A stretch of DNA of 64,000 nucleotides from Dasyornis broadbenti (taxonomy: Eukaryota > Chordata > Aves > Passeriformes > Dasyornithidae), in contig VZRN01000563.1 in the NCBI GenBank assembly GCA_013397935.1, forward strand, positions 558,221 to 622,220, written 5' to 3'. The translations under genes and the position numbers were made by a program. This document shows positions 1 through 11,142 of the stretch, in pieces. Each line of letters begins with the position of its first letter. Positions within the stretch are counted from its first letter, which is position 1. The notes beneath the pieces were generated by a model, which worked only from the letters and a program-made list of their open reading frames with translations, ran no database searches and was not told where the DNA came from.

Positions 1-37
1 CCCAATAGAAAAACCTGGGCCAAGCTAAACCACGACA
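1..37 (+). mobile_element. 3' end of an ERVL-like LTR
   Basis: The window opens inside what looks like the last bases of a bird LTR: the segment ends in TAAACCACGACA, the usual 3' end of the family also seen at 24068 and 40400. Only the tail is in view, so orientation (+) and family rest on about 15 bases. It is followed directly by a short TTAA repeat (37-50). Confidence 0.45.
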
Positions 38-217
38 TTAATTAATTAATCTTTTATTTCTCTATGTCAAAAACCAATTTCTACAGAATCAGGTGTATTT
101 CATCAAAACATTACTTAGTAACTTTCAAATGGCACAACTGAATTTCTTCTGTATCACTTTCGTTTTCTTTTTTAGCACAAACACAAAAAATAAAGCAATA
201 AGATCCTTGCATGTGTA

Positions 218-384
218 CAGTTTTTAGCACCACAATATAAGAAAGATAAAAAACTGTTAGAGAGTGTCCAAAAGTGGGCAGCACATGGAGAGATTCCTGA
301 GCAGTCCTGTGCAGGGCCAGGAGCTGGGCTTTGATGATCAATGTCAGTCCCTTCCAAGTCATGATAGTCTGTGATTCTGTGTTA
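218..384 (+). mobile_element. CR1 LINE 3' fragment with internal deletion
   Basis: The left part matches the CR1 3' region around 'GCACCACAATATAAGAAAGA...GAGAGTGTCCAAA'. The right part matches the extreme CR1 3' end (GGGCCAGGAGCTGG...CCCTTCCAA...TCTGTGATTCTGTG). In the longer copy at 14330-15080 these two parts are about 400 bases apart, so the middle has been deleted here. Dead copy with no coding capacity. Confidence 0.8.
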
Positions 385-1098
385 AGAGAATTAGAGAGCA
401 CTGCAAAATTAGACCCAGGTATTCTGTATCCTCGAGATGTGACCACCCCTTGCTGGGCATGTGCTCTAGACTTTTATTGATTGTATCCTTAAGGGTGAAG
501 TGAGAGAATTTTACACCAATCAGTAACAAAGGCGTGTGTGACTCAAGACACTCAGGCTCCACTTAAACACAAAGAAATAGTGTAAACGTAGGTTGAGAAT
601 AGGGAAAAGTTAGGGAAGCCTCCATTGCAGCTACAGCTGAAGTGCTGAATGTGTCTTCTCCCCCATAGGGACACCTGTTGGGTAAAAACCGTAGTCACTG
701 TGTGCTCAACACTTTTATTTGGGATTAGAGCTTGTGTGGGTATTGCTTCTTTTGCAGTCAGGTACTGTCAGTGGCCTTAACCTGTCTCAGTTTTATATTA
801 ATAGAATGTTATTCCACGAAGTCATGGTGTGAATCCTCATGGGCGCTGGCAGTCTCCGGCAGTGGGGAACATACTCAAACAAAAAGGAAGATCTGCTGAG
901 GGGCCATGGAGTGGGAATACCCTCTGAGGGGGTCTCCTTTATGCTGCTGGTGTGTGTCCCTAAACAAATCAGTGAAACCACCCTCTGATCCAGCAGGACT
1001 GTTTAGTGCAGCGTCCCCATAATGGGACACTGGTTGCGCATAAAGCCTGGCTTTCCTCTGGCACTGACAGACAACATAAAGGCTGAGGAAATCTCTTC

Positions 1099-1128
1099 TG
1101 AAGTAGCATGGAAATCCATGCTACTTCA
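1099..1128. repeat. Perfect 14-bp inverted repeat, 2-nt loop
   Basis: The arm TGAAGTAGCATGGA (1099-1112) is followed by two bases and then its exact reverse complement (1115-1128). The structure is too short for a known transposon and sits in otherwise ordinary DNA. Confidence 0.9.
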
Positions 1129-1437
1129 TTGCATCTGTGTGCTCGGCTGGCTTTGAGAAATTGCCTTCCCCCCATTCATATTCCTTGCAGGTTCTTCAGA
1201 CCTGCCAGAGTGTACCCTGTGCTCATTACAAACCGGATTCCATGATTTCAGGGGGTTTTCTTTACAGTATTAGATCTCCTCACATATCCATATTCCATTG
1301 TGAAAGCTCTTCCTCTCTCAGCTCGTTATTTGCAGCTACACCTAACTAAATTTTGCCAGATCAAGGCCAGTTTCTACAGATGCATTTTAGGTGCCCAAAC
1401 CCTCCCATCCTAGGTTTTCATCGCTTTTCATGTTCTC

Positions 1438-1476
1438 AAGTGCTGAGTTACCTTTGAGAAAGGTAACTCAGCACTT
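1438..1476. repeat. Perfect 18-bp inverted repeat, 3-nt loop
   Basis: The arm AAGTGCTGAGTTACCTTT (1438-1455) is separated by GAG from its exact reverse complement (1459-1476). Allowing one bulged base (1477), pairing can continue for about five more positions (CTC at 1435-1437 with GAG at 1478-1480 and outward). Confidence 0.95.
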
Positions 1477-2115
1477 TGAGAAAGAAAAGGCTCCATACAG
1501 AGTCTCATTCATCACAGCTGCATGTCTGGGGTTTATCTCTTTGGTTTTGTTTATTTGGTTTTGATTTGGGAATTTTTTAATCTGTATGATGTTTTCAGAG
1601 GGTTTTTCTTATAAAATCCTCTGATACAGCAGGAAGATGACCTCCACATTAAATCCAGGAATTTGGAGGCTGCAGATACACATACTAGCTCTTGATCAGG
1701 GAAACATAACACACACAGTGCTGACTTTTAATCACTGCACAGTCTGCTGGAATTGTGAGCAGCTGAAAAACCCCAACCATCTACCCAAACCCTCAAATCC
1801 CCAGATGCAATAGGAAAACACCTACCAAATGCAAACTTAGAGGAGAATTTTATCTGTTTTACACCTTCACATAACTTCCTTAGCTGATAAAACATACCTA
1901 CCTTCCCTCCTGATAAAATTTAATACAATAATAAAATAATTCAATAATACAATTAATAAAATGTCATGCAGAATTGATATTTTGCTATAGAAAATACAGT
2001 TAGTGAAAAAAGCATATGCTGATCTAATGGATAAATATATAAAAAAAAGTCCATATGTAGAAAACACTACTTAAACTCATATCTTGCTTTTCATGGTAAA
2101 TGTAAGTTTTTGATC

Positions 2116-2141
2116 TTTTTTTTTTTTAAAAAAAAAAAAAA
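2116..2141. repeat. T12-A14 homopolymer palindrome
   Basis: A run of T (2116-2127) is followed at once by a run of A (2128-2141), making a self-complementary low-complexity tract. Confidence 0.9.
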
Positions 2142-2411
2142 GTTTTCCTTCCCTACAATAAATTAAGCTAATTTCTTTAAGTCATAGCCTTATCATAAAA
2201 AAGATTAAAAAAAAAAATCCTGTTTTTGAAGTGTGGAAATTGCTATTATCAGGAATAGCAATAACTCCAGTTATTGAAAGATCAATGTCTAAATTCAAAA
2301 GTCATGTTCTATGGGGTGGTTTGCTGGGTTTCAGTCTTTGACTGGTTGGTGGTTTTTTGTGGTTTGTTTTGTTTTTTTTTCTCTTGCATTGGAGCTCTTT
2401 CCCTAGACACG

Positions 2412-2465
2412 CCCCCCCCCCCCCCCCCATTCTTTCANNNNNNNNNNNNNNNNNNNNNCCCCCCC
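2412..2465. repeat. Poly-C tract interrupted by a 21-base assembly gap
   Basis: C runs at 2412-2428 and 2459-2465 flank Ns at 2438-2458. The true sequence is probably a longer C-rich repeat that sequencing did not resolve. The apparent reading frame through it is not real. Confidence 0.85.
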
Positions 2466-4021
2466 AATTTCTCCCATAACTACTTTGTTATCTGATAGCT
2501 TTGAAGGAATCTGGACCTTGACTAACTAAAACTTTTTCATTTTTTTAGGCTTTTTATCACCCCTCCTCAGGGGTGGTAGTATCCAATAATTAAAGTAGTT
2601 TCTCCCCAGGGCTTTTCCCTCCCATAGCTTTTTTTCCTTAAAGAAACCATGCTGAATATGGATTAACACCACAAGCAAAATAATTACCATAAAAAAAAAC
2701 CATTTGTAAAATCGTCAGGAATATTGCATGCAGTGAGATATTTAAATAGGTTCACCTCAAAGAAGACCTCTTAGAAAAACAAAGATGCTGGCCATCCTAT
2801 AATAGACGATTTGCTTGGGGAGTTTGGCATGGTTCAGCTAATAAAGCCAAGGCTGATTGCCAATGTGATTGCATTCTCCAAACAGAGAGCAAAAACTCAA
2901 AGTCACCAGTGGGAATAAAAGGGTAAAGTTAAGGGACTGCTGGCACAAGGACAAATGTCAGTACAATTATTCTCTACACAACAGACCAGAAATTGGAGTG
3001 AGAATGTCCACTGTGGGAACATGACTTAAACTCAGATTCATCAAGACATGGTTTAACATTAATCATTGATTGCATGACACAGCTGCTTTGACAACAAAGA
3101 TGTCAAACCCCTGACTCAGTCCATGTAAATCTGTATTTCTATGCAGCAAGAGAAAGCAAAACAATGGCAAGGAAAAACAGAAAAAAAAAAACACCCCAAC
3201 ATTATTGCAGAAAGCATTACCACTTGGAAGAATAAATCCTTAAATAATGTAATATTGTGGGTGGTTTTAAAGAAATAAATCCATTTGGAATTTTCACTTG
3301 ATGTCCTAGTGTTCTAAACACACTCCTTGATATGCTCACTGCCCAACTCCAATCTAAAAACTTTATTCTGCTTTTGACTTTAGAGAGGCCACTGGTGTGA
3401 AACTGCAATTTACATGTTAATAGAGGTCTGCTTCAAGCAATGTGTGACCTGGAACAACCAGTCAAGTTAACGACTATATTTCAAAATATTACAACAAAAA
3501 TTTAATGAAAAAGATATTAATGCCTTCAGAGGTAAAAAAAGATGCCATGCAAGTGAAAGCAAAATAAAAACCCCTCTTTATACAGTGTTCTTGTATATTC
3601 TTTGTTTTAAGCTCAACAAAACCAGATGGAGAACAGGGGAAAAAAGAGAAGAAAACAGAAGAAAACAGCTGAATATCAGTCTAGAGAAGCAATTTTTCAG
3701 AGGAATTACTAATCATGATTTGCAACTAATTGCCTGTTTAGGAAATACAATTTTAATATATGCAATAGATATATTCAAGTTACTGAGGGATTTTGATGCT
3801 GATGATCATTCAGTGTTGATGGTCAAGCTCTGATTATATGCCCCTTTATGGAGGGCTGCGTGGGCAACCTGACTGTTACAGCTAAATAAATTCATTATGG
3901 GAGTTTTTAAAGCTTTCTGAAAAACCTGTCTCTTCTTCAAATGTTATTGCAATATCCAAATTGCTCCACCAAAATAAAAGTATTTGTTTTTCTATCAAAC
4001 TGAAATTCAGTCTGGGGCACG

Positions 4022-4125
4022 GACCATGTCTTCAGGAAATCTGTTCCAGGGTTTGACCTCCCTCTCAGTAAATAGATATTTCCTCATGCCTGGACTGTTC
4101 CTCCCTAAATGCACCTTTGAACCTT
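4022..4125 (-). mobile_element. Old CR1 LINE fragment
   Basis: Read on the - strand, this resembles the CR1 3' region. On the + strand it shows the antisense pattern 'TTCAGGAAATCTGTTCCAGG', then 'ACCTCCCTCTCAGTAAA', then 'TTTCCTCATG', which parallels the recognisable CR1 copy at 53215-53275. It is clearly more diverged than the other copies, so edges are approximate. Confidence 0.6.
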
Positions 4126-5135
4126 TATTGGCAAATCTGTTTTATCAGTGCCCAGACAGCTTTCACATTTCAACATAGCTTGTATCCAGAAAAGGTATTT
4201 TTATACAATACCCCTGATTGTTTCAAGCATAGCAGTTATAGCAGCCCAAGAGAGACAATAAAACTCATTACTTCATCCCAAATAGTGTGCAGGATGTGAA
4301 CCAGAATAATTCAATTAAATTATTGTGTACTACCAAACACAATGTATTATAATTTGATATCCCCATAGAATCAAACTAAAACCTCTGTGACTGCACTTAA
4401 CCTGAAAGATAGTATTATGAAAACATTAAAAAGAAGATAAGAAGGATAACTAAAATATATTCCTTTTAGGCATGAAGAGAACACTGCAGAGCACCCCACT
4501 GTTAGTGAGGCATCAGTGTACATTACTTACTAAGATAGAATAAATAATTGATGTGATTAAGTAAAATAGTAAGGGAAAGTGTTAGAAAGAAGCAGTGTAT
4601 TCCAGAGATAGGAAGTTGCACTTAGATAAAGAAAATAGAATCAAACTCTTGGAGGATAAATAAAAAAAAATCTGGATAAATACTGCCTGCATATCTATAT
4701 GGAGTAAAAATATTGCAGCCTGTACACATAGTCAGCTGATGACCAGTATAAAATGAGCTTTTAAAGAGGGAAGACTACTGAAGAAAGCTAGTGATTTTTT
4801 AAAATTTATATTCACTAAGGAGAAAAATCCAGAGATTCATGCTGGAACTGTTTGTGAGAGGGTCAGCAGCTCTGCCTGAAGATGCAGTGAGTATGAATTA
4901 GGTTTGAAAATGAGGCTTTAGTTGAAGGATCTTTAACATTGTACTTGGCATCACTTTTGTGTTGGGTGACAAATGTTACACCAAACAAAAAGGAAATTGG
5001 AACAAAGCATCTAGGTACTATCCAGGAAAGTTGAAGTCAATTAACCAAATGTCTATGAAAACGAAAAACATATCAAAGAAAATTTTGAAAAAAAAAAAAA
5101 AGTCAAGACAAAAGTTGCAAAAAACCCCTGCTTAC

Positions 5136-5195
5136 AAGCCTCTTGAATTTCTTTACAAAGTTAAAAATCTAGTAGACTTACTTTTCAAGAGGCTT
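5136..5195. repeat. 12-bp perfect inverted repeat, 36-nt loop
   Basis: AAGCCTCTTGAA (5136-5147) and its exact reverse complement (5184-5195) could form a 60-nt stem-loop. No matching family is recognised. Confidence 0.85.
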
Positions 5196-6099
5196 TTCCT
5201 CAAAAAAGCAAAAGCTTTAAAGAAAACAAGTAATCATGAGATGAGAAAAATGTTGTGACATAGATAAATAATTGCTTTAAATAAAATGGGAAACTGATAA
5301 GAGTATATACTCCTTTATCAAAATAAAATAAAAAAACCACATAGAATGGTTAATAAGAAGGAAAGATTTCTAATCATATCAAGTTACTGATAATGATGAA
5401 GACAACAGAAACAAATAAACCTCAAAAGGAAATTTTAATCCTAAGCACTAGTAAAACAACTACTTACATTTGTTGTAGACAGACACATTAATGAAAGGTG
5501 CATAAGTAATAATTCCTAAGCTACGTAATTCATGAAGGATGTAACAGTTTCTTGGGGCTGTAATAGCTCTATGAAGACTTAATCTCAAAACTCATTAGAT
5601 GACAAAAGTAAATCCACTGCTAGAAGCTACTAAGAAACAATGAAAACACCTCTGAAAACAACTTTACCACATAAGTCCACGGTTCACTTTTCTTTGAAGC
5701 ACTGACTTCCTTGAATTAAAATGGATTAATAAAATAGGAAAAAAAAAAAATTGTTTAGGAATGCCTAATCAGAAAGCAGAGCTTAGTATGGTATGAAAGA
5801 GCTGTAAAATTCAGGAGCACAGAGATTATTTGTCACATCTTCCAACACAAGCACTAGGAGCTTACTAGTGAAAGGATGAAAGTAGGTGGGACAAGGCTGA
5901 AAAGAGTAAGATAAGACAGCTTTTCACACAGAAAGAAACCTGTGCAAACTCCTGCTGAGGGTAGTGTAGATACTGTCAGTTCACACGGATTTGATGGAAG
6001 ACTGGACAAGCATTGAAAGTTTTTAAGTAGAAAAAGCACAGCAGGTTCAAGAAACCTCCAAAGCTAAAACAATGGCCAGCAGAACCTGCTGGGTGAAGG

Positions 6100-6430
6100 A
6101 TCATTTCTCAGTATCACTTGATCTATTTTCTCTCTTCCTTACGCACCTGCCTGCAGCTGCTGCAGGAGGCAGGTGTCTGTATTGCACAGACCCTGCCTTG
6201 GCCTGAGCCAGGGCTGTTGTTCCCCAGAGTGACTGCGGAGGAGCTGAGTCTCCACAACCACTTGTACCGAGGGTAGGGATGGCCTCCCATAGTTTCTGGT
6301 GCACTTTTGCACCACGAGGTTAAATCACTCACACAGGCTTTGATTAAGGTAATTATTATATTATACAGGTGAGGAGAAAGAGGGCGAGAGCAAGGAAGGT
6401 GTTGCACTCTCACCTCAGCCTCTCAGAAGC
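6100..6430. other. GC-richer block of unknown origin
   Basis: This stretch is visibly richer in G and C than its surroundings and contains an imperfect hairpin near 6144-6175 (CACCTGCC pairing with GGCAGGTG). Reading frames here (- strand, 61-96 codons) match no family I know. It could be a decayed LTR or other interspersed repeat. Confidence 0.35.
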
Positions 6431-8670
6431 CCTGTGATTCTTTGACAAGTTCACTGTTACTGCTGGGGAGGAGAAGGAAGAGGATTAAAATCCTTAGTGT
6501 TTTTTAAATATACTCCTGGTATTGCCTTATGTTAGCAACTATTTTATATGCCTGGTCACCTCAGGGACCAATTAGACAAAAACCCCAGTGTAACTTTTCC
6601 TCCTGATATGACATTCCCAGAATTTCAACATGGACCAGATGCACTCAGTGCTTTTGAAGCACTATAGAAAAGTGAGGAAATATATTAATAATATATTATA
6701 GACAGAACTTCTGAGTATCGTCGGTGCTGGAAGGCAGGAAAGAGCCAAATGAAAAGAAGATGGACAATCCCACAATGCTTTGTCATTACCTTTATACGTT
6801 TGTTTTAGGAGCTCTTATTTTCCCTTGCATTTATTCTCCTGTATGAAGGTCCTTCTGCCATCTGTCAGCCCAAATATTACGAAAAAACTTAATTTTTTCC
6901 TAAAAATTTCATTTGGTACAACCTCAATTCATTAATCAGAATGTTTTTGAAAAGGGAAAATTGGGACTGAATGATTAGTATATTAGACTAAAATTCCTAT
7001 ATAGTTTTAGTTTACTTCCGACTTAATTTAAAGAGAAAACAATGGAAAAAAAAATCTTCTGGACATAGTCCGATTATATTTCATATACTTATGTAGACTG
7101 CACATTCCTAAAGAAAACAGAATACACTCAAATAGCTTTTGGGGAATTATAATGAATAATTATTTCTAATTTTGTTTTCGTATCACTAACAGGAAATAAT
7201 TTCTTGACACCAAGAGGAAATATTTACTGCTCAAAGGCTTTTAGGAAAGGGAATCAGCCAGTTATACTAGATTAGCATGTTAAATTAGATTATCACATAC
7301 ACGTTTTCATGCAAGACAGCACTCTTCAGTTGCTTTAGTGAATACAATTGACGTTCTTAAATAGATACACACAGACCCTGACTGCAGATATAAACTCCAT
7401 CCATGTTGCTGCTGCTGCTAGTGCTGGAGCAATTTGTACAGCTTCTTTTCTGCCATTTCTTCCCCAAGGATTCCTCAACACAGAAGCAAACTTTTAACTG
7501 CTTTTGCGCTAAAATTCTTTGCAACTAACACTGCCTGATAAGAGGACTTTAAATCCTTTCTTCTCTGGTGGCTGGACATCCATGTATGCTGAGGCTCAGG
7601 GGACTCTTCCTTCCTCCACAATAGCTGTTGGACATCAGCTTCTTGAATTAACCAATCCAGGAAAACCAGAGTTTACTAAAGTTTTAGTGAGAACAGTGAT
7701 TGTAATTGTTTTTGTTACTGTTGAAAGAAACACTTAACAGGTGTTTCTAAAATGCTACCCCTAATGGACTCACATAATTAAATATTTGTTGTGAAACAGT
7801 TGAATTATATAATTTCAGTGTATATTAAGCATTAATGCTTGTTTGTCTTTCATTATAATACTTCTTATAATCAATTTAACAGATTTTGTACGAGATTTCC
7901 AAACAGTTTAAAATATAATATATTTTATTTTTCTCTGTTTTCTCATTAGTGAAGTTATTGATATATATAGTTACTGAATTTGTCCTTATTTCTTGCTTTC
8001 TTAAAAAGAACCTCTGCCAGTATCAACATATTTTGTACTTTGTCAGCTGTATTTTGCTAAAATGCTGAAATCATTATGCATTTTTAAAAGTCATACACAG
8101 AGGATTTCCTCACTTACTTCTCTCTATCCCACTCTTCCTCTCATCATGTTAATAGAAAGTGTTGAGTGCAAACAAGACCCTATATGTATACCTCCAGTCC
8201 ATTAGAATATACTACAACTTGATCTACTTATCTGTGATGCTCATAGTCTGCACCTGGAAGATGCATCCAGCAGCAGCAGTTTTTAAACAAAATTCTTCTT
8301 TTATTTTTGTGCATTTTTATTGGCATAGTCAGTATCTAAGCAGTGGAAAAATGTATATAGTTTGAATAACCTGTTGTATCCAAAATTTTATGTTGGAGGG
8401 GTTTTATTTATTTATTTTTGTGATTTTATTAAGGTAACTGAAAAAATTAAGTTTTTATTTCTGTCAAAACTCACAAACAGAAAGCAAAAATAAGAATTAT
8501 AACACTTCTTCTGTCTTTAAATTTACCCAAAAGAGAGTATGAGCTTCACACTACTTACACATTCAGCTTCAAGAGGTCAGGTATGCTCAGAGATAGTCAC
8601 AGGTTTTAAAGTGTTGAGGTATTTAGCGTAGCTGAGAATGAATGTTAAGTCTATATTTAAAATTGAAATA

Positions 8671-8795
8671 ACCAAAAATAAAAAAAAACCAAACCAAAAC
8701 AAAAAACAAACAACAACAACAACAAAAAAAACCAAACAAAAAAAACCAAACCAAAAAAAAGCAAAAAACAAAACAACCGAAAAACAGAAAACAAA
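8671..8795. repeat. A-rich simple repeat with CAA and CCAAA units
   Basis: About 125 bases consist almost only of A and C, including (CAA)n and AAACC-like units. The apparent lysine/threonine-rich (+) and phenylalanine-rich (-) reading frames across it are artefacts of this composition. Confidence 0.9.
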
Positions 8796-9629
8796 AGCAC
8801 CAATGGTAAAAGTAATTCAGGGTGTTCTGGAACATATTTTGCACAATCTAAGTTCTAATAACCTGACCGGTGCTGAGTATGTGGGAATTTCCATAGAAAT
8901 ACTAAAGGAATGAAACACATAACACCCTCTAGCAGGGGAAGTGTAGCAAAGATGTGTTGGCTGCGAATTTTAATAGACACAAAGTGTTGGTCCTTAGTGT
9001 TGCCTCTTTTTCTTCAACAGGTTTCTAAACTGCAGGAGTAATGCCTGCTACTTCTGTATGTCAAAATTAGAGTATCTGATGAGAGATTAAAAGGGGTTTT
9101 AAAGAGAACACTGCACAGTCTCTATCTATGAAACTTCAAAAAGAAGTGTATCATAGGAAAAATCCATTACTGAAGTCAGAGGGTCAGTACCACGGCTAAG
9201 CGTAAATACAAGAAAGTGCCCCTGGCTGCTATTTCAGTTTGGGCATTTTAAATCAGCCAAACACCCAAACTGCCTTTTCTTTTCCCTACATTCTGTTTTC
9301 TTTCCATTTTTACTGCCTCTATTACAGCAGCTCCTCTTGGCACCACTCTATTTTATGTGCAGAGAGTGGTACTATTATACACCCCTCTTCCTAGTACTTT
9401 AAAACTGGCCCAGGAATATATTTTTTTCACCTGAAGTATGTGACATGAAAACTTTTTTATATGAAATGAAGAAATAGCGTAGCTTGCAAGAGAACTTTAG
9501 TTCAAACTTTGAATCCAATTTCAGTAAACATTGATTGTCCAAAGACAAACAATTATGTGGAATTATATCAAGAAAACAAAAGTTTACTATGCTATGTTAA
9601 CAAAATAAAAATCCCCTTTTTTAACTAGT

Positions 9630-9632
<3 letters not shown>

Positions 9633-9667
<35 letters not shown>

Positions 9668-9701
9668 AAANNNNAAAAAAAAAAAAAAAAACAAAACAAA
9701 A
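9633..9701. repeat. Poly-A tract with a 4-base assembly gap
   Basis: Nearly pure A from 9633 to about 9701, with Ns at 9671-9674. It could be the tail of a retroposed sequence, but I recognise no such sequence immediately upstream. Confidence 0.9.
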
Positions 9702-9810
9702 TCAAACATTTAAAGGTACATATTACACTGCAACTACTTTCAGTTTATCTGTTTTATCAATTTTTTATTGTCAATAGGTCTAAACCAGGGATACAAAAGT
9801 ATTTCTAATA

Positions 9811-9846
9811 GCAACAATAACAACAACAACAATAATAATAACAACA
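9811..9846. repeat. (CAA)n/(TAA)n microsatellite
   Basis: Interrupted trinucleotide units CAA and TAA run across this stretch. Confidence 0.9.
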
Positions 9847-11061
9847 GTATCTTGTTTCCTAATTCTTTCTATTGCTTTCTACATTTTGAGAGTTTTATAT
9901 CCTCTTAGCTACGTGAAAGTAAGATAACAAGCAAAAAGATTTCTGGACCCTTTCTGGATTGACAGAACAATTGTTCAGATTGACAGTTGTGTTTACAACT
10001 CCATGACTTTTTTGCTTACTTCTTTGTTCTTTGTTTTTATTCTTAGTCAGAATTTGAAGCAAACTGGCACATGATTTTTGCATTCAATTGTGCTATATAA
10101 TTTGTTGTCGGGCTGCAGCTTATGAGGGGCTCTGGGAACATTTCTGCAATATGAAGTTACCCTACATGGCAAATGATGTTAACATTTGAATTGGATTATA
10201 TCTCTAAGCGTTTTTAGTCACTCTGTATTTGTTTCTCTGAAAGAATTTAAAACTTGGAATATGCTGGGAGAAGTCCCTGGCTGAAAATACAGCTGGCAAT
10301 AGCTTGTGAATTAAATCAGCAAAGTGGCAAACAGCTTCGTTATTGTCCTGGTAACATATTTAATCTGCATGATGTGGTAGAATTTGGTTACCCTCAAAAG
10401 TCAGTTCATTTCCCCTTGAACATACACCAGGAATCCCTGAGATTTGTAACTTCTCACTAAGCCTGGTATTTATGTTTCTTCTCTATACAATGATGGTACA
10501 ACATCATTTTCTCAAGGATAACTATCCATCAAAAGAGAAGCAGTCCAGTGCCCAGAATGGACAGTTCTTCTCTGTTAACTATTTCAAAAAAATTGATGGT
10601 ATACCTTGCACAGCAAGCTACATATTTTTTTTAAAATGATGGTTATATAAAATGATCCATTGAACAAAAACTCTGGCCATTATCTTTTTTAGATGTAAGT
10701 ATTGAAGCACCTGTACTGTTAATCATCTTTGTGTGACTGTTTTGTAACAGAATCCCATGGTAAAGACTTGGCTGAGCACCTAAACCTGGTGTTCAAACCA
10801 AAATGATGCTTGGAACGTGTTTAATGGCTGCAAATGGAAGGCCTCTGTCTTGCTGTGTTGTCATTAAATGACACAGGCAAAAATAGAAGCAGCATGACAA
10901 GAAGTGAAAAAAAATATAGTGAGCGGCTGAGAAAGATGACAGAAAGCAAGACATATATGTAGTCTTTTAAACAGAATATAATATTAGATTTTTCCTGTAA
11001 GAAGAATTAGGGAGAGAAACTAAGACGTGCTGCTGTACAGCTGATTAAGCTCATTGTCTAG

Positions 11062-11142
11062 TATATATATATATATTCAATTTTTATCTTCTTATTTATA
11101 TGTTTCTATATTTCTATATTTCTATATCTCTATATTTCTATA
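11062..11142. repeat. (TA)n followed by an 8-bp tandem repeat
   Basis: (TA)8 at 11062-11077 is followed, after about 25 T-rich bases, by five copies of TTTCTATA at 11103-11142. One copy has a single substitution (TCTCTATA). Confidence 0.9.

Larger units (their letters stand above)
385..4021. other. Unannotated AT-rich DNA with two tight hairpins and a gap
   Basis: I see no gene here. Reading frames are all under 90 codons and lack recognisable domains. The stretch holds two perfect short hairpins (1099-1128, 1438-1476), a T12-A14 tract (2116-2141), and a poly-C tract beside an assembly gap (2412-2465). The rest appears unique, AT-rich non-coding DNA. Confidence 0.6.

Noticed and set aside
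4770..4800. GAAGACTACTG...CTAGTGATTTT, which recalls the seed region of a known microRNA (mir-7)
   Set aside because: The match is broken by an insertion and there is no supporting hairpin.
4959..5258. 99-codon lysine-rich frame that could resemble a nuclear protein
   Set aside because: It includes a poly-A tract and reflects A-rich composition.
8577..8913. Phenylalanine-rich and lysine/threonine-rich frames that could look like membrane or basic proteins
   Set aside because: They are translations of the A/C simple repeat at 8671-8795.
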